From Trichococcus patagoniensis (GTDB lineage Bacteria; Bacillota; Bacilli; Lactobacillales; Aerococcaceae), in NCBI RefSeq assembly GCF_003051085.1, contig NZ_QAOM01000017.1, forward strand, positions 1-63,195: a stretch of DNA of 63,195 bases, given 5' to 3'. The notes below the pieces were generated by a model. The model was not told the DNA's origin. It ran no database searches and saw nothing but the letters and a program-made list of their open reading frames with translations. Shown here one piece after another: positions 18,144 through 26,938 of this stretch (within the stretch, counting starts at the first letter, position 1; each line of letters begins with the position of its first letter). Both the position numbers and the translations under genes were made by a program.

Positions 18144-19331
18144 TTAGAATGGATCGTTCAAGTATGCCAGTGCATAGGAAATGTGCAACTCCGCCGCTAT
18201 GGCTAGGCCTTTTTCATCGATGTCGAATTTTTCGTGGTGGTGGCCGTAAGCCGTCTCTTCGCCGCTTTGCGTACCGACGAAGCAATAGACGCCGGGTGCG
18301 ACCGCCAGGTAATCCGCGAAGTCGTCGGCGCCCATGCTTTTCGGACTGTCGGTGATGACGTTCTCGCTGCCGACAATATCCGAGGCAACCCTGATGGCAT
18401 GATTGGCGGCCTGGATGTCATTGATCAGCGGAGCCGCGGCATCGTAGTTGGAGAATGCGATGGTGGTGCGATGCGCAGCCGAAACGTTCTGGGCGATCCT
18501 TTCCACGGCTTCCAACACTTGGGCGCGGACTTCATGGCTGAAAGTTCGGACTGTCCCTTCGATTTCTGCTTCATTGGCGATGATGTTGTAGTTCGTCCCT
18601 GCGCGCAGCACGCCGATTCCGACGACGACCTCATCGATCGGGCTGACTTCCCTCGCGACGATGGTCTGGAGTTCCGTAACGATGGCGGCTGCGCTGACCA
18701 AAGCATCGCGGCCCAGATCCGGACGCGAGACATGCTCGCTCTTGCCGAAGACTTTGATTTTGAAAATATCGCAGGACGCGTTGGAAGGGCCCGGAGTCGC
18801 GACGATTTTGCCCACTTGCGTGCCGGATTGCAGATGGATGCCGAAGACATGATCGATGCCGTCGATGTAGCCGCCGCGCACGAACTGGCGCGCGCCGCCG
18901 CCGATTTCCTCGGCCGGCTGGAAGGCGAACTGGATCGTTCCGGCGAATTCATCCTGATGTTCCTTCAGGATTTTCAGAGCGCCCAACAAGGAAGCTGTAT
19001 GCCCGTCGTGCCCGCAGGCATGGTTGAAGCCGGGATTGACGGAAGCGTAGGGTTTGCCGGTTTCATCCGGCAGCGGTAGCGCATCGATATCGGCGCGCAG
19101 CAGAATGGCCTTGCCGGAGCCTTTCCCGCCGGTCAGAGTGGCCAAGATGCCGGTCTCGCCGACATTGATGTAGGGCACACCGATTTCTTCGACTTCTTCT
19201 TTGATGCGTTGGATCGTTTCGAATTCCTTCAGGCTCGGCTCCGGATGGCGGTGGAAGTGGCGGCGCAAGGCGACGATGTAATCATAGATGTCGGTAACTT
19301 CTGCGTGGATCTGATTTTGAGTGATGGTCAT
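18144..19331 (-). CDS. M20 family amidohydrolase (N-acyl-amino acid hydrolase type)
   Basis: 395 residues. A metal-dependent peptidase/amidohydrolase: HACGHDGHTASLLGAL and PAEEIGGGA contain metal ligands, followed by the dimerisation insert and the C-terminal catalytic half ending GHHHEKFDIDE. AGGAGGAA lies upstream of ATG 19331. It is the last gene downstream of the methionine-type importer on the same strand, which suggests it deacylates an imported N-acyl amino acid such as an N-acetyl or N-formyl methionine derivative (inference). Confidence 0.88.
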   Translation of the reverse strand: MTITQNQIHAEVTDIYDYIVALRRHFHRHPEPSLKEFETIQRIKEEVEEIGVPYINVGETGILATLTGGKGSGKAILLRADIDALPLPDETGKPYASVNPGFNHACGHDGHTASLLGALKILKEHQDEFAGTIQFAFQPAEEIGGGARQFVRGGYIDGIDHVFGIHLQSGTQVGKIVATPGPSNASCDIFKIKVFGKSEHVSRPDLGRDALVSAAAIVTELQTIVAREVSPIDEVVVGIGVLRAGTNYNIIANEAEIEGTVRTFSHEVRAQVLEAVERIAQNVSAAHRTTIAFSNYDAAAPLINDIQAANHAIRVASDIVGSENVITDSPKSMGADDFADYLAVAPGVYCFVGTQSGEETAYGHHHEKFDIDEKGLAIAAELHISYALAYLNDPF

Positions 19332-19358
19332 GGATGATTCCTCCTTGGGTATTTATGG

Positions 19359-19393
19359 AAAAGGGGCTGTGGGCAAATGGCCCAAGCCCCTTA
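19359..19393 (-). terminator. Weak terminator between the first metQ-like gene and the M20 gene
   Basis: AAGGGGCT and AGCCCCTTTT arms with inner GGGC/GCCC pairing on the minus strand. The T run is only four long, so partial read-through is expected. Confidence 0.5.
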
Positions 19394-19412
19394 AATGTTC
19401 CTCTTTTCGAAA

Positions 19413-20273
19413 TTATTTTGCTTCGTCCCAAACGGGGAATTGCGAGCCTTTTGAAGATTCTTCGATGACTTTAGCCGTTCCTTCGGATTGATAATATTCT
19501 ACAATCGTTTGGAAGGTTTCGTTGTCGACGTCTTCGGAAAGTGCCGCGATGACGTTGTAATAAGGTTTCGAATCTGCGGTTACCGGCTCAAGGAAGACGG
19601 CATCTTCACTCGGGATGAAGCCAGCATCCACGGCCATGCCGCTGTTGATGACGGAAGCTGTCACATCCTGCAAAGCGCGGGCGGTCTGGTTGGATTCAAG
19701 CGTTTGGAACTGTAGGTTCAATTTGTTTTCGACGACATCTTCGGTGGTCGGAACCAAACCGGCTTCAGGATCAAGCGTGATCAAACCGGCTGTCTGCAAC
19801 AGAATCAAAGCGCGCCCCTCGTTGGAGACGTCGTTCGGGATGGCGATAGTGTCGCCGTCCTTCAGTTCGCTGATGTCCGTGATTTTATCGGAGTAAAGTC
19901 CTAAAGGAGCCATTACCGTATAGCCGATGGTCGTCAATTCTGTTCCATGATCTTTGTTGTAGTTGTCCATGAAGATCTCTGTCTGGAAAGAACTCAGATC
20001 GATTTCACCTTCGGCCAAGGCATTGTTAGGGGTCGTGTAGTCGGTGAACTTGACCAGTTCGACTTCGATGTTCTCTTTTTCTTTCAGCTCTTCGATGACG
20101 TAATCCCAAGGTTCGTTGACTTCTCCGACGACGCCCAATGTGACTTTGACGGCCTCAGTCGCTTCGGAAGAGGTCACGTCGCTGGATGAGGAATCGGATG
20201 CTGTGCTGCCGCAAGCGGCAAGGAAAAGGCTGGCTGAAAGGGTCAATGTTGCTAAAAATGTCTTATTTTTCAT
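19413..20273 (-). CDS. MetQ/NlpA family substrate-binding lipoprotein (copy 1)
   Basis: 286 residues with lipobox LFLAAC. NlpA-type solute-binding protein: VEVELVKFTDYTTPNNALAEGEIDLSSFQ and IAIPNDVSNEGRALILLQTAGLI are the family blocks lining the amino acid site. It is the most diverged of the three tandem copies: for example NLQFQTLESNQTARAL replaces the NISFEELDAAQIARSL of copy 3. A 120-bp gap with a hairpin (20302-20346) separates it from copy 2, so its expression may differ. Confidence 0.92.
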   Translation of the reverse strand: MKNKTFLATLTLSASLFLAACGSTASDSSSSDVTSSEATEAVKVTLGVVGEVNEPWDYVIEELKEKENIEVELVKFTDYTTPNNALAEGEIDLSSFQTEIFMDNYNKDHGTELTTIGYTVMAPLGLYSDKITDISELKDGDTIAIPNDVSNEGRALILLQTAGLITLDPEAGLVPTTEDVVENKLNLQFQTLESNQTARALQDVTASVINSGMAVDAGFIPSEDAVFLEPVTADSKPYYNVIAALSEDVDNETFQTIVEYYQSEGTAKVIEESSKGSQFPVWDEAK

Positions 20274-20393
20274 TAGTAAAAGGCTCCTTTGTGTATAAAG
20301 ATAGCATCAAGAGCGGCGCGAAAAGAAACGCACCGGCTTGATGCTACTCGTAAATTTATTATGTTTTCAGGCTAAGAGAGAAACGGCGTCAGC

Positions 20394-21257
20394 TTAGTCC
20401 CAAGCAGGGATATCTGTGTTAGCAGTTGTTTCTGCGATCAAAGCTTTTGTTTCTTCTGTTTGGTATGCCGCTACAACTTTTTTGTAGACTTCATTGTCAA
20501 CGTCTTCTGCACGGGCCGCTACAACGTTTTTGTAGATGTCCAAGACTTCCTGGATGTTGTCTGTATCCAAGTAAAGGGCGTCTTCAGTCGGTACAAGTCC
20601 AGCATCGACGGCGAAGTTGGTGTTGATGACCGCAGCGCCTGCATCTTCAAGCGAACGCGGCAATTGTGCAGCATCCAATTCTTCGATGTTCAGATTCTTA
20701 GGGTTTTCGATGATGTCGTTTACGGTTGGTGCGGTGCCTGCTGCGTTGTCCAAAGTGATCAAGTCGATGGCTTGCAACAGCAACAAAGCGCGTCCGCCAT
20801 TGGTTACATCATTCGGGATAGCAATCGTGTCACCGTCTTGTATTTCGCTGTAATCCGCATATTTGCTAGAGTAGATTCCCAATGGAGAAACAAAAGTGAA
20901 TCCAAGTGGCGTCAAGTCTGCGTCGTTGTTTGCATTGTAGTTTTCCAGGAAGGCTACGTGCTGGAAGGCGTTCAAGTCGAGTTCACCGTTATCCAACGCG
21001 ATGTTCGGTTGGTTGTAGTCAGTGAATTTGACGATTTCAAGATCGATGTTCTCGTCTTCCAGACGCTCTGCGACGGCTTCCCAGATTTCGACTGCGGATT
21101 CGCTGACCAGGCCGATTTTGACTGTAGTTGGTTCTGCTGCTACAGTGCTGCTTGACTCTGCAGCGGATGAATCAGCGGTTGTTCCGCCGTTTCCGCATGC
21201 TGCCAGGAATAATGAAGCTGTAAGGACTAGGCCACCAAATAATTTACTCTTTTTCAT
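20394..21257 (-). CDS. MetQ/NlpA family substrate-binding lipoprotein (copy 2)
   Basis: 287 residues, lipobox LFLAAC followed by a Ser/Thr-rich linker (residues 22-40). Same fold and blocks as its neighbours (LEIVKFTDYNQPNIALDNGELDLNAFQ; IAIPNDVTNGGRALLLLQAIDLI). It is much closer to copy 3 than to copy 1. It probably binds methionine or a related amino acid for the MetNI transporter. GGAGGAAAT precedes the start. Confidence 0.93.
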   Translation of the reverse strand: MKKSKLFGGLVLTASLFLAACGNGGTTADSSAAESSSTVAAEPTTVKIGLVSESAVEIWEAVAERLEDENIDLEIVKFTDYNQPNIALDNGELDLNAFQHVAFLENYNANNDADLTPLGFTFVSPLGIYSSKYADYSEIQDGDTIAIPNDVTNGGRALLLLQAIDLITLDNAAGTAPTVNDIIENPKNLNIEELDAAQLPRSLEDAGAAVINTNFAVDAGLVPTEDALYLDTDNIQEVLDIYKNVVAARAEDVDNEVYKKVVAAYQTEETKALIAETTANTDIPAWD

Positions 21258-21337
21258 AATGTATTTCCTCCGATTTTTTTCTATTTATTTTTACATCACG
21301 TCTGCAAACGTGATTTTTGTAAACAAGTGAATGGGTC

Positions 21338-22192
21338 TTACTGTTCCCAAGCGGGTACGTCGTTGCCTGCTGTGACATCGTCCAGAATCGCTGCTGTTTC
21401 GGCTGTTTGGTATTCCGCAACGACTGTCTTGTAGGTCTCGTTGTCGATGTCTGCGGCGCGTGCCGCTACGATATTCTTGTATACGTCGGCAACGCTTGCG
21501 ATGTTATCGGTATCCAGGAAGAGAGCATCCTCTTTAGGATTCAGGCCGGAGTCGGTTGCATAGTTTGTGTTGATGACTGCTGCGTCCACATCCGGAAGGG
21601 AGCGGGCAATTTGAGCAGCATCCAATTCTTCAAAGCTGATGTTCTTTGGATTTTCGATGATGTCATTGACTGTCGGTGTTGTTCCTTTGGCTTCGTCCAA
21701 TTTGATCAGGCCGATTGCTTGCAACAACAAGAGTGCGCGTCCGCCGTTGGTCACATCGTTAGGGATGGCGATTTTAGCTCCCTCCGCGATTTCCGCATAG
21801 TCCGTAACTTTTTCAGAGTACAAACCAAGTGGAGAAACATAAGTGAAGCCGATCGGAGTCAGATCTGACTCGTTGTTGGCGTTGAAATCTTCAAGATAAG
21901 CCACGTGCTGGAAAGCGTTCAGGTCGATGTCGCCATTTTCCAAAGCGACGTTAGGCTGTACGTAGTCGGTGAATTGGACGATTTCAAGGTCGATTCCTTT
22001 GTCTTCCAAACGGCTGGCCACATCTTCCCAGACGTCGACCTCGACTTCGCTGACTACACCGATCTTCACTGTTTCGTTATCTGAAGAAGCCGTGTCCGCT
22101 GCTGAGTCCGTGTTCGAGTCGCTGCTTCCGCAAGCTGCTAAAAAAAGGGTAAGTGCTGCAACACCTGAGAATAATACGTTTTTCTTTTTCAT
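21338..22192 (-). CDS. metQ: MetQ/NlpA family substrate-binding lipoprotein (copy 3)
   Basis: 284 residues, lipobox LFLAAC. It has all NlpA-family blocks, with IAIPNDVTNGGRALLLLQAI at the ligand site. It is the binding-protein gene closest to the permease (30 bp) and so the likely main partner of MetN and MetI. GGAGGAAAC precedes the ATG. Confidence 0.93.
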   Translation of the reverse strand: MKKKNVLFSGVAALTLFLAACGSSDSNTDSAADTASSDNETVKIGVVSEVEVDVWEDVASRLEDKGIDLEIVQFTDYVQPNVALENGDIDLNAFQHVAYLEDFNANNESDLTPIGFTYVSPLGLYSEKVTDYAEIAEGAKIAIPNDVTNGGRALLLLQAIGLIKLDEAKGTTPTVNDIIENPKNISFEELDAAQIARSLPDVDAAVINTNYATDSGLNPKEDALFLDTDNIASVADVYKNIVAARAADIDNETYKTVVAEYQTAETAAILDDVTAGNDVPAWEQ

Positions 22193-22222
22193 GATTTGTT
22201 TCCTCCGATTTTGTTTTATATT

Positions 22223-22903
22223 TTAGTGACTTACTTTCTTTACCAGGGCATTGCCGATGGCTTGGCTGATGAATACGATAATCAGTATAATGATGGTTGC
22301 GACCAAGGTCACGTCGTTCTGGAATCGATTGTAGCCTCGGGTGATGGCCAGGTTACCCAAGCCGCCTCCGCCGATGGCTCCAGCCATTGCCGTCAAACCA
22401 ATCAGGTTGATGATCGTTACGGATGATACGCGGATGATGCCGGCCAGGCCTTCTTTCAGGTAGACGCGGAAGATGATTTCTCCGGGGCTGGCACCCATTG
22501 ATTGGGCGGCCTCGATGACGCCGGGATCGACTTCAACCAATGCATTTTGGATCTGACGGGCATAGAAGGGAACCGTCGCTACAACCAGCGGAACGATCGA
22601 TGCGGTCGTTCCGATCGAAGTGCCGACCACGAACCGCGTGAAAGGTACGATCAAGGCCATCAGGATGATGAAGGGCAACGAGCGGAAGATGTTGACGAGC
22701 TTATCCAGAACGTTGTACAGGTGTTTGTTCTCAAGGATGCCGCCATCTTCTGTGACCAACAGGATGACTCCAAGGACGACTCCCAGCCCACCGGCGATCA
22801 GTCCGGCAACGAGCGTCATGTATAAGGTCTCCCATGTGCTAAGGAGCACTTCATCCCAGATTTCAGAGACGTTAGGGAGAAATGTTGTGATGAATGTGTT
22901 CAT
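22223..22903 (-). CDS. metI: Methionine ABC transporter permease
   Basis: 226 residues, about five membrane helices. The EAA loop is VIEAAQSMGASPGEIIFRVYLKE, the usual form for MetI. Its start overlaps the metN stop by 4 bp (ATGA), so the two are translationally coupled. It forms the membrane channel of the D/L-methionine importer family. Confidence 0.94.
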   Translation of the reverse strand: MNTFITTFLPNVSEIWDEVLLSTWETLYMTLVAGLIAGGLGVVLGVILLVTEDGGILENKHLYNVLDKLVNIFRSLPFIILMALIVPFTRFVVGTSIGTTASIVPLVVATVPFYARQIQNALVEVDPGVIEAAQSMGASPGEIIFRVYLKEGLAGIIRVSSVTIINLIGLTAMAGAIGGGGLGNLAITRGYNRFQNDVTLVATIIILIIVFISQAIGNALVKKVSH

Positions 22904-23976
22904 TCTTCGTCTCCTCCTTTATTTTTCTTTTCGGCGATGATTTCGTCGGTGATGATCTCCACCGTCACGCCATTATCCTGCAGGTAGCGGACCGCTTTTA
23001 CGACGGCTTCCGGTGTTCCACTGAGCACCAGGAGCAGGGTGCCGACGGGGGTGTCCTGCAATATTTCGACGTTTCCGAACAGGATGTTCCCGTTCACGTT
23101 GAACGAATTGGCAAGCTTGGCGATGAGCGGCTCGCCTGTGGAACCTCCGACGAATGAAAGTTTTGTCAGCACATCATGTTCGCCCAGATTCAGGATTGTC
23201 GGGTGGGTGATGACCGTTTCGATGCCGTGTTCGACATGTGTGGCTGTATCGATGAAGTCCTTCGTCAATTGGTTCTGCGGCTTCGTGAAGATGTCTAAAA
23301 TTGAGCCATATTCGATCACACCGCCGTCTTCCATCACAGCCACCTTGTTGCAGATTTCCTTCACGACCTGCATCTCATGGGTGATGATGACGATCGTCAA
23401 GTTCAGTCTCTTGTTCAGCTCTTTCAACAGAGCCAGTATCGAAGAAGTCGTCTTCGGATCCAAAGCGCTAGTCGCTTCGTCGCAAAGCAGCACTTCCGGG
23501 TCATTCGCCAAGGCGCGGGCGATGGCCACACGCTGCTTTTGCCCACCGGATAATTGGGAAGGGTAAGCATTGGCTTTTTCGGACAACCCCACTAATGAAA
23601 GAAGGTCGGTTACCTTGTCGTGGATTTCCTGTTTGCTTAAGGAAGAATTCTTCAAGGGGAATGCGACGTTGTCGTGAATCGTGCGCGAGCGCATCAGGTT
23701 GAAATGCTGGAAGATCATCCCGATTTTTTTGCGCGAGTCACGCAAGTCCTTGTCGTTCAATGCCATCATGTCTTTTCCGCTCACGATGACTTTTCCTTCG
23801 GTCGGACGCTGCAGAAGATTGATGGTCCTTACTAATGTACTTTTGCCGGCACCGCTGTATCCGACGATGCCGTAGACGTCGCCTTTATCGACTTCCAGCG
23901 AAACATGCTGTACGGCATGGATGGCTTTGTTTTTGTCAGCTTTAAAAGTCACTGAGATATCCTGTAGACTGATCAT
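22900..23976 (-). CDS. metN: Methionine ABC transporter ATP-binding protein
   Basis: 358 residues. Walker A GYSGAGKST, signature LSGGQKQRVAIARAL, Walker B VLLCDEATSALD, switch His in IVIITHEMQ. The C-terminal NIL (ACT-like) regulatory domain (about 265-345) binds methionine in known homologues and inhibits transport. The ATG at 23976 is chosen for GAGGAGG 7 bases upstream. It is the first gene behind two T-box leaders. Confidence 0.95.
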   Translation of the reverse strand: MISLQDISVTFKADKNKAIHAVQHVSLEVDKGDVYGIVGYSGAGKSTLVRTINLLQRPTEGKVIVSGKDMMALNDKDLRDSRKKIGMIFQHFNLMRSRTIHDNVAFPLKNSSLSKQEIHDKVTDLLSLVGLSEKANAYPSQLSGGQKQRVAIARALANDPEVLLCDEATSALDPKTTSSILALLKELNKRLNLTIVIITHEMQVVKEICNKVAVMEDGGVIEYGSILDIFTKPQNQLTKDFIDTATHVEHGIETVITHPTILNLGEHDVLTKLSFVGGSTGEPLIAKLANSFNVNGNILFGNVEILQDTPVGTLLLVLSGTPEAVVKAVRYLQDNGVTVEIITDEIIAEKKNKGGDEE

Positions 23977-24011
23977 GTTCTTTCCTCCTCTAATAAAAAA
24001 AGCATCCATCC

Positions 24012-24290
24012 TACATCAAAAAAATATGACGTTAAGGACGAATGCGGACGCTTCGTGTTACCACCTTTGTTCGAATCCTCCTCGCGGTAGGATTCCTCCA
24101 TGAGTGAAGGCTTGCTTCACTCGTGCACGATAAAGGGTGCTCCCTTGAAGGATTTACTGCTTGTGCAGCTCATCCCTCCCGCTCCGAGGCCATCTTCAAA
24201 ACCGTTCCGTATACCTGTTCTCATCCAACCAGGCTCGCTGTGATACGTTCCGACTCTTACTTTCCTCTTCCTTGCGTTTAGATTATATCA
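24012..24290 (-). promoter_or_regulatory. T-box leader, gene-proximal (methionine type inferred)
   Basis: On the minus strand the conserved T-box AAGGTGGTAACACG lies at 24054-24067. Upstream are stem I features: GAAGAGGAAAGTAAGAG, AGCGAGCCTGGTTGGATGAGA (shortened family block) and GAAGATGGCCTCGGAGC. An AUG followed by A lies in the expected specifier area before CAGTAA, which agrees with tRNA-Met sensing. A T7 run (24019-24025) follows the T-box. A separate TATAAT (24282-24287, minus) could give this leader its own promoter. Confidence 0.8.
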
Positions 24291-24296
24291 TAAAAT

Positions 24297-24610
24297 CAAA
24301 AAACTCCCGTCCTATCTGCTGCATCTTTTATGCGCAAGATAAGGACGAGAGGTCAAAGTTCGATCTCGTGTTACCACCTTAGTTCACGAAAGCATCGCTG
24401 CATCCGCCTTAGCCAGTGCGCCTGCAAATTGCTGCAAGTCATACTGAGACACTGTAACGGGCGTTCCCGTCCTGTCTTAAGAAGTTACTCTTCGGACAAG
24501 CCACTCTGAGACCATCTTCAACCAACACTTCCTTGCTTGTTTTCACCTGACCAAGCTCTCTAATGAAGGAGTGGAATGATTTACTCTTCTCTTCGCTGTG
24601 TTTTTGATGT
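24297..24610 (-). promoter_or_regulatory. T-box leader, distal (second tandem copy)
   Basis: A second complete leader: AGAGAAGAGTAA and TTAGAGAGCTTGGTCAGG at the start, GAAGATGGTCTCAGAGTGG, T-box AAGGTGGTAACACG at 24367-24380, then a terminator stem (CTCTCGTCCT with GGACGGGAG) and T6 at 24299-24304. The two leaders in series require two uncharged-tRNA events for full expression. I could not assign this copy's specifier codon with confidence. Confidence 0.8.
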
Positions 24611-24614
24611 GATT

Positions 24615-24643
24615 AATATACCCAATCCCGCTTTCTTTGTCAA
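24615..24643 (-). promoter_or_regulatory. Promoter of the T-box-metNIQ operon
   Basis: Minus strand TTGACA (24638-24643), a 17-bp spacer and TATATT (24615-24620). Confidence 0.85.
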
Positions 24644-24868
24644 CAAATAAGATTAAAAAGAAACAGAAAATTTTCGAATTTTCTCATTTTGAGAAAGAGA
24701 AAACGCTCTCTAATAATGGATAATGCCATGGTGTGCTTGACTTATGAACGGAATAGTCGTATTCTGATTAATATTAAAATTATGTGAGAAAAAGGATATG
24801 AACCTATAAAAAAGCATGATCCGAGGGGCTTCCGGCGGTCATGCACACTTGGATGGAGGATGTACTAC

Positions 24869-26026
24869 ATGGCTTTGACAACGAATGAACTATTTGCCCG
24901 CATCAAACCTTCGCAGATCCGCGAATTTGATGAATTATTCCGCAGTGTGGAAGACTGCATTCCGATGACGATCGGGGAACCGGATTTTGATATGCCCGAA
25001 AACGTCAAGCAAGCCGCCATCAAGGCGATCGAGGACAACGCATCCCATTATGCGCACACTTCCGGCGAAATCGGCGTCCGTAAAGCAGTCAGCGCATTCC
25101 TGGAAAAGCAATATGATCTGCACTACGATCCCGAAACGGAAATCGTGATGACGGTGGGTGCCACTGAAGGGCTCTTTGCAGCGGCTTTTGGCTTGTTGAA
25201 CCCGGGTGATCAGGTCATCATCCCGTCGCCTTATTTTCCATTGTACAGCTATGCGGTGGAACTGAACCGCGGGGAGTGCATCCTCGTTGACACTTCCGAC
25301 ACCAACTTTTTGATGACGCCGGAGTTGCTGCACAAGACGATGGCCGAAAACAAAAATGTCAAAGCGCTCTTTTTGAACTACCCGAGCAATCCTACTGGGG
25401 CTACCTATACAAAAGCAGAACTGACGGCTTTGGCAGACGCGATCAAGCAGTACGACATCTTTGTACTGAGCGATGAAATCTACAGCGAAATCACCTACGG
25501 GGAAAAGCATACCTCGATCGCGACCCTGTTGCGCGACCGCACAATTTTGTTCCAAGGGGCTTCGAAAGCCTTTGCGATGACCGGCTGGCGTGTCGGTGTG
25601 CTTGCAGCAGATGCGAAATGGATGAAGACTTTGTTCTTGGCGCATCAGCAGTTGGTGACGACCGGCGTAACGGTTTCTAACCGTGCGGCCGAAGAGGCGT
25701 TCCGCAACAGCGCGCCGGATGTCGAAAAGATGCGCTCCGAATATGAAAAAAGAAGAAACATCCTCGTTCCCGCCTTGCAGGAAGCCGGCTTCGAGGTTCC
25801 CGCGCTGAAGGGGGCCTTCTATGCTTTTGCGAAGATTCCGGCGAAGTTCGGTACCGACGATAAGGCCTTCTGCCGCGAAATCGGCATGAACGCCAAAGTG
25901 GGCATGCTGCCTGGATCGATCTTTGGACCCGGCGGAGAAGGGTATGTCCGCATGAGCTACGCGCTGAGCACAGAGATGGTCGCTGAGGCGGCGGAACGCC
26001 TGAAGACCTACATCGCATCCAGATAG
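24869..26026 (+). CDS. Pyridoxal-phosphate aminotransferase, class I/II
   Basis: 385 residues. Fold type I aminotransferase: NYPSNPTGATY, VLSDEIYSEITYG and the PLP lysine in FQGASKAFAMTGWRVG; the C-terminal GEGYVRMSYA holds the carboxylate-binding Arg. The ATG at 24869 is preferred because GGAGGA lies 8 bases upstream, whereas the ATG at 24860 overlaps it. The 5' leader has a hairpin (GCATGATCCG/CGG.TCATGC, 24813-24844). It is divergent from the methionine importer. An aromatic or aspartate-type substrate is possible; the sequence does not decide. Confidence 0.92.
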   Translation: MALTTNELFARIKPSQIREFDELFRSVEDCIPMTIGEPDFDMPENVKQAAIKAIEDNASHYAHTSGEIGVRKAVSAFLEKQYDLHYDPETEIVMTVGATEGLFAAAFGLLNPGDQVIIPSPYFPLYSYAVELNRGECILVDTSDTNFLMTPELLHKTMAENKNVKALFLNYPSNPTGATYTKAELTALADAIKQYDIFVLSDEIYSEITYGEKHTSIATLLRDRTILFQGASKAFAMTGWRVGVLAADAKWMKTLFLAHQQLVTTGVTVSNRAAEEAFRNSAPDVEKMRSEYEKRRNILVPALQEAGFEVPALKGAFYAFAKIPAKFGTDDKAFCREIGMNAKVGMLPGSIFGPGGEGYVRMSYALSTEMVAEAAERLKTYIASR

Positions 26027-26099
26027 AGGTGCAACTCGCCGCGATAATTGTTAAAATAAAACTGAGTCGAAACCATAAAGCGAAAAGAGGGAAATGAAA

Positions 26100-26288
26100 A
26101 TGCCATATGTTCACATCGAATTACTGGAAGGCAGAACCGACGAGCAGAAACAAGCGTTGATGCGCGATGTCGTGGATGCCGTCGTGAAAAACGCCAACGT
26201 ATCGAAGGAAAGCGTGCACGTGATCCTGAATGAGATTTCGAAACAACATTTGACCAAAAACGGCGAATTCATAGGCGAAAAAGCTTAA
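26100..26288 (+). CDS. 4-oxalocrotonate tautomerase family protein
   Basis: 62 residues after the start at 26100. MPYVHIELLEGRT gives the catalytic Pro-1 once Met is removed, and the length is that of the small tautomerases, which assemble as hexamers. GAGG lies 9 bases upstream. The reaction in this organism is unknown. It follows the aminotransferase by 73 bp in the same direction. Confidence 0.9.
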   Translation: MPYVHIELLEGRTDEQKQALMRDVVDAVVKNANVSKESVHVILNEISKQHLTKNGEFIGEKA

Positions 26289-26299
26289 GGATTCCGTGG

Positions 26300-26347
26300 A
26301 ATAAGCCAAGACGGGGATGAAAAGCCCAGCCTTGGCTTATTTTTTTT
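26300..26347 (+). terminator. Terminator after the tautomerase gene
   Basis: AATAAGCCAAG pairs with CTTGGCTTATT and is followed by T6 or more. Confidence 0.92.
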
Positions 26348-26469
26348 AGCGTAATCGATTTGCTATAGAAACCATATATCGCCGATGATCAGACGGATCC
26401 AATTCATTGGTGTGGCCCCCTTTCACAGAACAGGCAAGCTTGCGACCAGAAGCATGAATACAAAAGCAG

Positions 26470-26784
26470 CTATTTTTCGTAAAAAGTGCTCTTGATATAG
26501 AGAAGTAGGAAGATAGCTAAGAGGACGACCACATTCAAAGCCAGCCCCAAACTTGGCGGAAGGATCTGGATAAGCAAGGCCAGAACAATCAGATTTAAGG
26601 CATCGATGCCAAGGAAGGTCCAATGCTGCGCGGATTCCATGCAGTTGCTGGAAACAAACAACAAGCCGCTGCATATACCGATTGTGAGCCACCAGGATTT
26701 TGGCACATCCGGATACCGGATCATTCCGATCAGGCAAGCACAGCCGAGGATATAAGCGCATAGATTGCATCGTTTTGGATTCAT
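26470..26784 (-). CDS. Small hypothetical membrane protein
   Basis: 104 residues with four predicted helices (LCAYILGCACLIGMI; WWLTIGICSGLLFVS; DALNLIVLALLIQILP; ALNVVVLLAIFLLLYI). I do not recognise the family. The ATG at 26784 is chosen because the protein then begins MNPKRCN; GGAAGG stands 12 bases upstream, and a TTG at 26808 is the alternative. It lies downstream of the Rgg-like gene on the same strand, but a terminator separates them. Possibly a target of that regulator (inference). Confidence 0.55.
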   Translation of the reverse strand: MNPKRCNLCAYILGCACLIGMIRYPDVPKSWWLTIGICSGLLFVSSNCMESAQHWTFLGIDALNLIVLALLIQILPPSLGLALNVVVLLAIFLLLYIKSTFYEK

Positions 26785-26906
26785 TGACTTTACCTGCCTT
26801 CCTTCCAAGAAATGCTCATTTTGGGAATTATCACGACAGACTTCCCATAAGTGCTTTCATTTTAATACAGATGGTTCGCCTCTTTACGAAATATTCCTAT
26901 ACGCAT

Positions 26907-26938
26907 AAAAGAGCAATCAGCTGTTTGATTACTCTTTC
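26907..26938 (-). terminator. Terminator of the Rgg-like gene, overlapping its stop codon
   Basis: AAAGAGTAATCA pairs with TGATTGCTCTTTT on the minus strand; the TAA stop lies inside the 5' arm. Confidence 0.75.

Noticed and set aside
18234-19079. A 281-residue plus-strand frame opposite the M20 gene
   Set aside because: The metal-binding motifs and start signals are all on the minus strand.
26423-26770. 115-residue minus-strand frame overlapping the small membrane protein
   Set aside because: The other frame gives four clean hydrophobic helices; this one has an irregular Cys/Arg/His-rich composition.
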